The position numbers were made by a program, and so were the translations under genes. A model generated the notes under the pieces. The model was not told the DNA's origin, searched no databases, and saw only the letters and a program-made list of their open reading frames with translations. Below are positions 1 through 6,863 of a stretch of DNA of 44,270 bases, in pieces. Origin of the DNA: JAYVIQ01 sp043770215 (GTDB taxonomy: Bacteria > Bacteroidota > Bacteroidia > Cytophagales > JAAEPT01); assembly GCA_043770215.1 (NCBI GenBank), contig JAYVIQ010000026.1, forward strand, positions 1-44,270. Reading direction: 5' to 3'. Every line of letters starts with the position of its first letter. The first letter of the stretch is position 1.

Positions 1-94
1 TTTGCGAAAAGGATCGAAGCGGAGCTCTTTGTTGCTTTTTCAGCAACAAAAGCGAGAGCGTAGAGCCTGACCCGATAGGGTTTTGCCCAAAATC
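1..94. repeat. Palindromic intergenic element, possibly a dispersed repeat
   Basis: This stretch is visibly richer in G and C than its surroundings and is full of dyad symmetry. TTTGTTGCT at 28-36 pairs perfectly with AGCAACAAA at 42-50 around a 5-base loop. GCTCT at 24-28 and AGAGC at 55-59 can extend that stem with a bulge. CCC at 71-73 can pair with GGG at 78-80, which can alternatively pair with CCC at 86-88. Read on the minus strand, the layout (GGGC, a small CCC/GGG hairpin, GGGTC-GGCT, a long stem, CCGCTTCGATCC) resembles from memory a dispersed palindromic element of flavobacterial genomes. I could not verify that, and only one copy is in the window. It lies just downstream of the hydrolase gene. 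Confidence 0.45.
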
Positions 95-142
95 ACTAAT
101 CAATTCCACTACTGGTGCTACAACGGATATTCACAAAAATTA

Positions 143-934
143 TTAACGCTTGCTTCCAAAATACCTATCAAATGCTATTTGATACTCTTTGTACTCATTT
201 AACCCATTGTGCATACCTTTTTCTAAAATAACAAGTTCGGTATGATCATTCATTCTACTTAAAAGCAAACTATGATTGTGAGGGGTGAGTTCATCTGCTG
301 TACCGCTTAAAATCAAAATATTACATTTCACCCTTACCACATCCAAATCTTGCCTAAGCGGAAAACGTATAATCCATTGTATAGGTAATATAGGAAAACT
401 TAATTCTGCCATGGCTTTCATACTCAAATAAGGGGTTTCTAAAATCAAAAAAGGAGAGCTATAATTTGCGGTAAGGTATGTAGCTAACGCAGACCCTAAA
501 GATCTCCCATATTGGTAAATAGATTCTTTTGGGTACTTTGTAAGTAAAAACTTATAACAAATTAATGCATCTGAATACAATGAATTTTCTGTAAGTCTGC
601 CTTTACTTTTTCCAAACCCTCTATAGTCATAAAATAAAACATCATACCCTCTAAGGGTAAAATCGGCATAGAAATTCCCCCAATGTTGGATATTCCTAGA
701 ATTGCCATGATGATAAAGCACTACACCTTTGGGATTTGGCACTAAAAACAAAAGTGCGTTTATATTTTTTCTTGATCCCAACCACAATTCTTCAAAAGGA
801 GAATCAAAATGAAACTCATGATCTTCTGAAAGTAAAATGGGTCTAAAAATCATCAGATGCTGATACTTGTATACCAAAACAAGCAACAAAATATAAAATA
901 AAAATACAGAAATAGGTATAATTAAATAAAGCAT
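143..934 (-). CDS. Alpha/beta hydrolase, membrane-anchored
   Basis: A 263-residue serine hydrolase of the alpha/beta fold (BEM46/FrsA-like group). Residues 2-22 form one hydrophobic helix, so the protein is probably tethered to the inner membrane. An HHG oxyanion-type motif is at 75-77. The nucleophile elbow GRSLG at 143-147 gives Ser145. Asp214 in SGTADE and His242 in KGMHNG complete the triad. Relatives are annotated as esterases or peptidases of unknown substrate, and nothing here narrows that. It is transcribed alone, 308 bases from the next minus-strand gene. The family call is strong; the substrate is unknown. Confidence 0.85.
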   Translation of the reverse strand: MLYLIIPISVFLFYILLLVLVYKYQHLMIFRPILLSEDHEFHFDSPFEELWLGSRKNINALLFLVPNPKGVVLYHHGNSRNIQHWGNFYADFTLRGYDVLFYDYRGFGKSKGRLTENSLYSDALICYKFLLTKYPKESIYQYGRSLGSALATYLTANYSSPFLILETPYLSMKAMAELSFPILPIQWIIRFPLRQDLDVVRVKCNILILSGTADELTPHNHSLLLSRMNDHTELVILEKGMHNGLNEYKEYQIAFDRYFGSKR

Positions 935-1242
935 GTATATTTTAATAATAATGAATTTTACAACTGTCTTAATTACTTTTTTGGTAATGCTTCTATTCTA
1001 TGGTTTCTTGCTTCGTTCAAAAAAAAAATAAACTTTCTAAAATAATAGAGCAACTCCATAGAAAATATTTGATTTATACTATTTTCAAAATTTATATTAT
1101 ACACCACAATTCATACAATTGGTTTGGTAAAGAATAGTTTTTATTTCTTAGACTCTTTATCTCCAACTATGGTGTTGCTTGGTACAGTATTCATTTCTTG
1201 ATTATGTTATCCTTCACAATAGAAAAAGATACAAACAAAAAA
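935..1242. other. Intergenic region, 308 bases
   Basis: This gap separates the hydrolase start from the end of the GH5 gene. Its only possible coding content is a 26-codon plus-strand ORF at 951-1031, listed separately. I see no convincing terminator and no TAnnTTTG promoter element facing either gene. The rest is AT-rich without recognisable structure. Confidence 0.5.
951..1031 (+). CDS. Possible tiny single-helix membrane protein (26 aa)
   Basis: ATG at 951 opens a 26-codon frame ending at TAA 1029-1031. The product has a hydrophobic stretch at about residues 5-21 followed by a basic tail, RSKKK. A hydrophobic helix with a positive C-terminus is the usual shape of a small membrane protein. 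Chance ORFs of this length are common in AT-rich DNA, and there is no promoter or homology evidence. It lies divergent to the hydrolase gene, only 16 bases from its start. Confidence 0.2.
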   Translation: MNFTTVLITFLVMLLFYGFLLRSKKK

Positions 1243-3015
1243 TCAATATTCTGAATGATTTCTTTTCAAATCTAAGGCTTCTGCCATGCCAGGAAGCAAA
1301 ACATGGTTGCTATCCATAATTCCGAACCATACTTGCCAAGAAATGTCCATTTCTTTAAAAAGCTCTCCCATGGTTTTGAAATAAACGTTTAAATCTTCTA
1401 TTTTGGCAGTATTAGGCAAAGCACCCCACTCATTGCAAATCAGTGGGACTTTATATTCAAATGCCCAATTTTTAACTTTTGCCAATCTATTTTTTATATG
1501 CTGTTTATTCCCCTCTTTGTAATAATTAAGCGCTTGGTCTTTTACCCATTGTGGAGTACCAGAAGTAATACCAAAATCTCTAAATTCTGTAGACCAACGC
1601 TCTGGAGAATAAGGAAATGGAATATTTTTCATAGTACCCATATTGGCCCAAGATGCTCCTTGGTGTGAAAACAAAAATGGATCATACATATGAAAACAAT
1701 AAATGACATAACTATCATTTAAGGGTTTGTTTTTGATCAACTCATCTAAGCTATACCATTTAGTATCTCCAAATATTACAGGCCTACTTTTATCTACTTT
1801 TCTTATAGAATCTATCATTCTCTGGGCTAAAATATTCCAATCTAACTGATCTATATATTCTCCGTCTGCTAAACTTAGCCCTGGTTCATTTGTCAGTTCA
1901 AAAAACAAATCTGGTCTTTTCTCTTTTACAAAATGCTGGGCTATAACCTTCCAAAGGGCTGATGTTGCACCCCTAAATTTTGGGTCTTTAGAAGCTATTC
2001 TGTTGTATGATCCATCATAAGCATGATAATCTATGGTGTATGACAACCCGTATCTTTTGGTCCAAACATTCATAGAATCTAACAAAGTCCACAACATAGG
2101 CTCTATGACTATCTTTTTGTTTGAGCCATTTAAAACATTTATTCTGTCCTCTATATACAAATCAAAGTCTATTGGAAACCGAATGCCCTGCATACCTTGA
2201 TTGGCCTGCAACTTTATTACTTCTTCATTATATTTCCAATTTTTTGGGTTGGTTTCAGTGATCTTATTTGCTTCGCCCCAACTTGCTAAATTCATTCCTT
2301 TGGTTAAATATTTTTTAGACAAATCATTTAATGGAGTATTTAAATTCCCTTTTATTAGTACAGGAGTTGGTATTTCGGAAGCTCTAATAAGCATGTTGTT
2401 TTCCTTTTGGTATTTAATTTCTTTTACAAATTTTATGTCATCAATCATAAAACTACCAGAACTTACTTCTAAATTCCAGACCAATTTGAAAGAATTATCT
2501 AAATTTAGAGCTACTTTTTTTCCCCAACCCCCTTGGTTTAGGGTAGAAAAATCTACTGTTACTAAAGTCCAATCAGAGCTTTCTGGAATTCTTATTTGAT
2601 GATTGTCATAATCTGTTACTTGTGGAATGTCTACCCTAACAGTATGTGCAACCCCTTTGTGCCAATAGGAAATTCCAGCAAAATTTGCTGGATTTATGTT
2701 TGGTTTTTTTTCTATGTTTGTAGCAAATGCAAAATAAGGGCTCCATTGATAATTGGCTTTTTCTAAGCGTACGTCTGCACTTATCATACCCAAAGACTGG
2801 TGCCCACCTGTAGTAACAAAACACTTTTGCCAAGTATCTTGAGCCAATCTTGTCTTGCCTCCATTTGCATTGTCATCAAATGTATACCAATAGGACCCGA
2901 GTGTATTGTTGGTATTTCCATCTTCAAAATCTTCTATAAGCACATTTTCTTGAGCATTTAGGGCATACAAATAAAAACAGAAAAAAGAGGTTATTATAAT
3001 TTGAATTTTTTTCAT
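1243..3015 (-). CDS. Secreted glycoside hydrolase family 5 protein with N-terminal CBM11/CIA30-like domain
   Basis: A 590-residue secreted glycosidase. Residues 1-21 are a signal peptide ending in ALNAQ. Residues 25-200 form a beta-rich module starting LIEDFEDG, as in CBM11/CIA30-type carbohydrate-binding domains. Residues 230-590 are a GH5 (cellulase-like) barrel. The GH5 signatures are IRFP (Arg279), His331, the acid/base in LTNEPG (Glu377), FHMY (His442, Tyr444), the nucleophile in CNEWG (Glu529) and a late Trp (W563). Likely substrates are beta-glucans or beta-mannans, but the subfamily cannot be read by eye. The protein ends with the catalytic domain, so it lacks a type IX sorting domain and probably exits by another route or stays in the periplasm. 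It starts 7 bases after the UbiA-like gene and is probably co-transcribed with it. Confidence 0.88.
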   Translation of the reverse strand: MKKIQIIITSFFCFYLYALNAQENVLIEDFEDGNTNNTLGSYWYTFDDNANGGKTRLAQDTWQKCFVTTGGHQSLGMISADVRLEKANYQWSPYFAFATNIEKKPNINPANFAGISYWHKGVAHTVRVDIPQVTDYDNHQIRIPESSDWTLVTVDFSTLNQGGWGKKVALNLDNSFKLVWNLEVSSGSFMIDDIKFVKEIKYQKENNMLIRASEIPTPVLIKGNLNTPLNDLSKKYLTKGMNLASWGEANKITETNPKNWKYNEEVIKLQANQGMQGIRFPIDFDLYIEDRINVLNGSNKKIVIEPMLWTLLDSMNVWTKRYGLSYTIDYHAYDGSYNRIASKDPKFRGATSALWKVIAQHFVKEKRPDLFFELTNEPGLSLADGEYIDQLDWNILAQRMIDSIRKVDKSRPVIFGDTKWYSLDELIKNKPLNDSYVIYCFHMYDPFLFSHQGASWANMGTMKNIPFPYSPERWSTEFRDFGITSGTPQWVKDQALNYYKEGNKQHIKNRLAKVKNWAFEYKVPLICNEWGALPNTAKIEDLNVYFKTMGELFKEMDISWQVWFGIMDSNHVLLPGMAEALDLKRNHSEY

Positions 3016-3022
3016 GTGGCAA

Positions 3023-3895
3023 TTATTTTAAAATAATATTTGCAATAAACAAAGCACTCATAGATAAAGAACTTACAGCATTCATACGCATGGTATGCTT
3101 AAAATCTGCATTTTCTGGGTTTCTAAAAACTTTTATACTCCACCAACTAAGAAACAAACCTATGGGTAAGGTAAAAATAAAATAATTGATGATTTGGTAA
3201 TTTTGTTGTTCTACATATTTATTAATTACAAATACAAGAGTTGCCAAAGAAAACCCTATGCCAGAAAATAACAAAGTACCTCGTATACCAAGGAGAAGAC
3301 TAAGAGTTTTATCTCCTCGTATTTTGTCTGATTTGTGCTGGTATATTTGAGTAAGAGGATAAGAACCCAATAAAAACATAGAAGCTACACTAGCGTTTAT
3401 GTATGTTTGAACTGGCAAAGCAAAGACATTAACATCAAAAAAGGCAAAAATACTTAGATAAACCCAAAAACCTTGGAAAAAACTAACTACTAATGTACTT
3501 ATAAGAGGGTATTTTTTTAATCTTATTTTGTCCCAGCTATAGGCTTTAGAAACTAAAATATAAATAAGCATCATACATGCAAAAACGGTATTGTAATAAG
3601 CGCTTATAGTTACCGCAAGCACATCAAATAAAGTCACTAAATAAATCAATTCTCTGTTTACTTTTGGCGGTGAGACCAATCCTCCAACTGGGGTTTCGTC
3701 TTTGTCACAATAAGAATTATACCCATTGCTGGCAGGATAAACCAATATATGAATGATTGTAAAAAGCACCACAATTTCTAAAAAATGGTTTGTACCCACA
3801 AAATGTGCATCTGATAATGTAAACCAAAATACTGGCATCAAAAAAATAGAAAAAGGAATTCGCATTAAAAGCCAGGCATCTATCCAATTTCTCAT
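3023..3895 (-). CDS. UbiA-family prenyltransferase
   Basis: A polytopic membrane protein (290 residues from the start chosen) of the UbiA superfamily, which transfers prenyl chains to aromatic or other acceptors. Both Asp-rich motifs are present: NSYCDKD (Asn60, Asp64, Asp66) for Mg-diphosphate binding, and DKIRGD (Asp190, Asp195) following YQHKS. About eight hydrophobic helices are visible. The open frame extends to 3994, but that 33-residue extension is polar/aromatic and not family-like, so I prefer the ATG at 3893-3895, which begins MRNWIDAWLL. The pairing with a GH5 enzyme gives no clue to the acceptor. Candidates are quinone, heme or chlorophyll-type pathways, or an uncharacterised clade. 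Confidence 0.82.
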   Translation of the reverse strand: MRNWIDAWLLMRIPFSIFLMPVFWFTLSDAHFVGTNHFLEIVVLFTIIHILVYPASNGYNSYCDKDETPVGGLVSPPKVNRELIYLVTLFDVLAVTISAYYNTVFACMMLIYILVSKAYSWDKIRLKKYPLISTLVVSFFQGFWVYLSIFAFFDVNVFALPVQTYINASVASMFLLGSYPLTQIYQHKSDKIRGDKTLSLLLGIRGTLLFSGIGFSLATLVFVINKYVEQQNYQIINYFIFTLPIGLFLSWWSIKVFRNPENADFKHTMRMNAVSSLSMSALFIANIILK

Positions 3896-4166
3896 AATTG
3901 TTTTTTTACTAAAGTAACGCTTTTCTATCAATAATTGAAGCGTAAAAAAAGGAAATAAGTGGGGTTTAGGTATGAAATGGTTTCTAGGTATCATTTACAA
4001 TTACAAAAAATAGTTTAGTAAAAACACAAAAACCATTGCTTGATTTTTATGACTTTTAGATTAAATAGAATCAATAAAAAAATAAAGGACTATTGATAGT
4101 GTCATAAAAATTTATAAAATAAAATTTTGTGTGTTGATGGTTAAGTTAAAAGAAATAGGTAGACTC

Positions 4167-4195
4167 CAAGTTATAAAAACGCAACTTGTTTTTTT
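4167..4195 (+). terminator. Orphan intrinsic-terminator-like hairpin in the helicase leader region
   Basis: CAAGTT at 4167-4172 pairs with AACTTG at 4183-4188 around a 10-base loop and is followed directly by seven T at 4189-4195. No plus-strand gene precedes it within the window, and the upstream gene runs the other way. It may therefore end a small RNA or attenuate a long helicase leader. The stem is only 6 bp, so a chance match is possible. Confidence 0.4.
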
Positions 4196-4281
4196 AATCA
4201 CCAGATATTTTAAAAGCACTTAATACACTAATTTCAAAATATTAATAGATTTTTAGTCTCTTAGTTGATGCTCTTAGGTCA

Positions 4282-4289
4282 TAAATTTG
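4282..4289 (+). promoter_or_regulatory. Candidate Bacteroidota -7 element for the helicase gene
   Basis: TAAATTTG matches the TAnnTTTG -7 consensus of the Bacteroidota primary sigma factor. No TTG sits at the usual upstream distance; the nearest, 4265-4267, leaves only 14 bases. If used, it would give a leader of about 95 bases before the helicase start. Confidence 0.35.
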
Positions 4290-4377
4290 CACCTTAAGAT
4301 ACTCATTTTAAATGGAATCTAATTTATTGCTAATCACAATTTAAGTGTAGAGTTGATTTTTTTAAGACAAATAGCAC

Positions 4378-4385
4378 TACCTTTG
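4378..4385 (+). promoter_or_regulatory. Candidate -7 element abutting the helicase start codon
   Basis: TACCTTTG is an exact TAnnTTTG match, ending 4 bases before the ATG at 4390. A TTG at 4353-4355 lies 22 bases upstream, slightly beyond the usual spacing. Transcription from here would begin about at the ATG, giving a leaderless mRNA. Confidence 0.4.
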
Positions 4386-4389
4386 TTGT

Positions 4390-5700
4390 ATGTCAGACCC
4401 ACAATATAGTCAAGAATTAATTTTGCAAAAGCTTGGTATCACTTCGCTAAATGCCATGCAAGTAGATGCCAATAAAGCCATACAAAAATACGATAATGTA
4501 GTCATTTTATCTCCTACAGGTACGGGCAAAACATTGGCTTTTTTATTGCCTATTTTACAAAAATTAGATAAAGAGTTGCACCAAGTTCAGGTCCTAATAT
4601 TGGTACCATCTAGAGAACTAGCTATACAAATAGAACAAGTAACCAGAGACATGGGTACAGGTTTCAAAACCAATTGCGTGTACGGCGGCAGACCCATAAG
4701 CAAAGACAAATTAGAATTAAAACATCCGCCAACTATACTTATTGGAACACCAGGCCGTATAGCAGATCATTTAAGAAGAGAAACTTTTAGCAATCAATTT
4801 TTAACTACCCTAGTTCTAGATGAGTTTGATAAATGTTTAGAAATTGGTTTTGAAGAAGAGATGAGCGAAATACTTCATTTTTTACCAAACGTAACCAATA
4901 AAGTACTCACCTCTGCTACGCAAGAATTAGATTTGCCAGACTTTGTAGAGATGAAAGATGCTTTTGAAATCTATTACTTAGACCAAAAAAGCACTACCCT
5001 TGGAATTAAACTTGTTCTTTCAGAAGACAAAGATAAGCTCCCAACTTTAGTAAAATTGCTTTGCAATATTGGTAATGAACCTACTATAGTTTTTTGTAAT
5101 TTTAAGGAAAGCATAGACAGAGTGTGCGAGTATTTAGATGAGCATGGAATTGCAAATGGTTGTTTCTACGGTGGTATGGAGCAAAAAGATAGAGAAAGAT
5201 CTTTAATAAAATTTAGAAATGGAACATATCAAATTCTAATTGCTACAGATTTAGCAGCCAGAGGATTAGATGTGCCAGAAATAAAACACATTATACATTA
5301 CCATCTGCCGCATAAAAGCGAGGAATTTACCCACAGAAATGGTAGAACTGCTCGTATGCACACTGAAGGAACAGCTTATGTTATCAAATGGGAAAAAGAA
5401 CATTTGCCAGATTTTATAGAATCTAGAGAAGAATTTTTTCTTGAAAACATTGCTACTCCAGGACCAACATTATGGTGTACTGTATTTGTTTCAGGCGGCA
5501 GAAAAGATAAAATTTCTAAAGGAGATATAGCAGGATTGTTTTTTAAACAAGGGCAATTAAGCAAAGAACACCTAGGACACATAGAAATGAAACAAGATTG
5601 CGCTTTTGTAGCCGTACAAACTGAAAAAGTGAACCAACTGATACAGTTGGTAGATAACTCAAAACTTAAAAATAAAAAAGTAAGGGTAAACATTATTTAA
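4390..5700 (+). CDS. DEAD-box ATP-dependent RNA helicase, DbpA-like
   Basis: A 436-residue RNA helicase. Motif I is SPTGTGKT (41-48), Ia PSRELA (73-78), GG at 99-100, TPGR (120-123), motif III SAT (175-177) and motif VI HRNGRTAR (315-322). Motif II reads DEFD (144-147) instead of DEAD; the ATP/Mg-contacting first Asp and Glu are kept. Residues 361-434 match the DbpA RNA-binding domain (FVSGGRKDKISKGDIAGLF), the module that in E. coli DbpA recognises 23S rRNA hairpin 92. A role in large-subunit ribosome assembly is therefore likely by homology. The ATG at 4390 is required to keep the Q-motif region (residues 16-31). The gene is monocistronic and convergent with the LytTR gene. Confidence 0.9.
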   Translation: MSDPQYSQELILQKLGITSLNAMQVDANKAIQKYDNVVILSPTGTGKTLAFLLPILQKLDKELHQVQVLILVPSRELAIQIEQVTRDMGTGFKTNCVYGGRPISKDKLELKHPPTILIGTPGRIADHLRRETFSNQFLTTLVLDEFDKCLEIGFEEEMSEILHFLPNVTNKVLTSATQELDLPDFVEMKDAFEIYYLDQKSTTLGIKLVLSEDKDKLPTLVKLLCNIGNEPTIVFCNFKESIDRVCEYLDEHGIANGCFYGGMEQKDRERSLIKFRNGTYQILIATDLAARGLDVPEIKHIIHYHLPHKSEEFTHRNGRTARMHTEGTAYVIKWEKEHLPDFIESREEFFLENIATPGPTLWCTVFVSGGRKDKISKGDIAGLFFKQGQLSKEHLGHIEMKQDCAFVAVQTEKVNQLIQLVDNSKLKNKKVRVNII

Positions 5701-5731
5701 ACTAACCGCAGACTAAGGTAAATTTCATAAG

Positions 5732-5765
5732 AAAAAAAAACAGCGAATTTGAACCCAATTCGCTG
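5732..5765 (-). terminator. Intrinsic terminator of the LytTR gene
   Basis: CAGCGAATT at 5741-5749 pairs perfectly with AATTCGCTG at 5757-5765 around a 7-base loop. On the minus strand the stem is followed by nine T (plus-strand A run 5732-5740). It lies about 40 bases past the LytTR stop codon. The plus side has only a short T stretch, so it may also end the helicase transcript weakly. Confidence 0.75.
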
Positions 5766-5806
5766 AATTTTGCTGGTTAAAGAAAAAATACACACTAAAA
5801 ATAATA

Positions 5807-6430
5807 CTAATAAGCTACTTGATAACTTGTGGCAAGTTCAGATTCTTGCTCTTGTAAAAGGGTGGTTTTTTTTGAATATGTTATAAGATCTTTGTATGCT
5901 ACTCTAGACATAGAGATTTTAGTTTCTATTGAATCTAGTTTCAAAAATAATTTACCAGAATTGAAATGAATAGAATCTAAATAAGCTAGGTTGATGAAAT
6001 TAGATTTATTACATGCAAAAAAGTTTTTAAGCACAAAACAATCTAAATCGTTTACAACATTAATCAAACTATTTCTAATTATTTTCAATCTTACTTCTCC
6101 AGATTTTTGTTTAGTATATGCTTTTACATAACTGCCCATAGATTGTAAGTAAATTAAATCTTGTAAATGTACTTCTAAAACCTCATCTTGATTTTCATTT
6201 TTAAATACAAGCTCCAATGCTTGATTTTTATTGTATTCATTCAACTCCAGATTGAGTTTAGATTTTATGTTTGTAACAATTTTATTGTGATTTGCTGAAG
6301 AAAGATCTTTTTTAAAAATTAAATAAGACATTTTATTGTATAGACCAATAGCTTTTTTTAACAAAAGAAAAACATTTTGCTTGATAGCAACATCAGAAAC
6401 AAAATAAGTGATTCGCATGAGACTTTCCAT
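5807..6430 (-). CDS. LytTR-type DNA-binding regulator without a receiver domain
   Basis: A 207-residue protein whose residues 85-185 match the LytTR DNA-binding domain: LQDLIYLQSMGSYVKAY, a central FFACNKSNFINLAYLDSI (the family pattern is FxRxHRSxxVN) and a terminal SRVAYKDL. The N-terminal 84 residues resemble no receiver domain: there is no acidic pocket or phospho-Asp motif. They may be a short helical input or dimerisation region. LytTR proteins usually bind paired direct repeats and are frequent in peptide or small-molecule signalling circuits (AgrA, ComE). The start at 6430 is the longest; Met5 (6418) is an alternative. It is downstream of, and same strand as, the oxoamine synthase operon, but a strong terminator at 6507-6540 separates them. 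Confidence 0.8.
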   Translation of the reverse strand: MESLMRITYFVSDVAIKQNVFLLLKKAIGLYNKMSYLIFKKDLSSANHNKIVTNIKSKLNLELNEYNKNQALELVFKNENQDEVLEVHLQDLIYLQSMGSYVKAYTKQKSGEVRLKIIRNSLINVVNDLDCFVLKNFFACNKSNFINLAYLDSIHFNSGKLFLKLDSIETKISMSRVAYKDLITYSKKTTLLQEQESELATSYQVAY

Positions 6431-6506
6431 AAACTATTTGTTTTTTACAATAGCAATTTAGGACAATGATATTTCAAAAAAAACAGCGTAAAACTCCAAT
6501 AATAAA

Positions 6507-6540
6507 AAAAAATTATAGGTATAAATACCTATAATTTTTT
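6507..6540. terminator. Strong bidirectional intrinsic terminator
   Basis: A perfect 15-bp stem joins 6507-6521 and 6526-6540 around a 4-base loop (core ATAGGTA/TACCTAT), with an A run on the left and a T run on the right. On the minus strand it would end the transcript running through the fused synthase and the 77-residue ORF (6622-9299) before the LytTR gene. Confidence 0.75.
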
Positions 6541-6621
6541 AAAAAATTCAAAATTGATTCGTAATTAAAGTGCTGTTAAAATTCTTTAATCCTAATTTTT
6601 TATTCCTTTGGCTCAGAACCT

Positions 6622-6855
6622 CTAGCTTTCATTATAAAAACCCATCCATTGAACATTATTTAATAAATTTACTTTTATGATTTCTGCTTTATCTTGATCA
6701 TAAACCATTTCAACATAAAATCCATAGATACAATACATAGAATATATATTAAGGTCAGTTAGCTTAGTTGCCAAAAGTTTACCATCTTTTTTAATTAAAT
6801 TTAATTTAGATTTTAAATTAAACTGACTAAAATCTACTCTTGTAAGTGTAATCAT
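6622..6855 (-). CDS. Small hypothetical protein (77 aa)
   Basis: A 77-residue ORF 8 bases downstream of the fused synthase on the same strand and before the shared terminator, so very likely co-transcribed. I do not recognise a family. The product is soluble-looking, basic in the first half (RVDFSQFNLKSKLNLIKKDG), has aromatic residues in the middle (YSMYCIYGFYVEMVY) and ends QWMGFYNES. It has no signal peptide or clear membrane helix. The tight spacing and orderly composition argue that it is real. It could be an accessory or regulatory subunit of the synthase, but that is guesswork. Confidence 0.55.
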   Translation of the reverse strand: MITLTRVDFSQFNLKSKLNLIKKDGKLLATKLTDLNIYSMYCIYGFYVEMVYDQDKAEIIKVNLLNNVQWMGFYNES

Positions 6856-6863
6856 AGGCGCTT

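Larger units (their letters stand above)
3896..4389. other. Divergent intergenic region, 494 bases
   Basis: This lies between the UbiA-like gene (minus) and the helicase gene (plus). It holds a plus-oriented intrinsic-terminator-like hairpin at 4167-4195 and two plus-strand TAnnTTTG elements at 4282-4289 and 4378-4385, each listed separately. A near match to the same element on the minus strand at 4004-4012 (one extra base in the spacer) could serve the UbiA-like gene. No further coding frame is convincing. Confidence 0.5.

Noticed and set aside
1..94. Possible tRNA or rRNA fragment
   Set aside because: The hairpins do not form a cloverleaf and there is no CCA end or recognisable rRNA sequence; a palindromic repeat is the better reading.
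5376..5693. A 105-codon minus-strand frame within the helicase gene
   Set aside because: Antisense to the DbpA RNA-binding domain; composition (Ser, Cys, Phe-rich) is that of a shadow.
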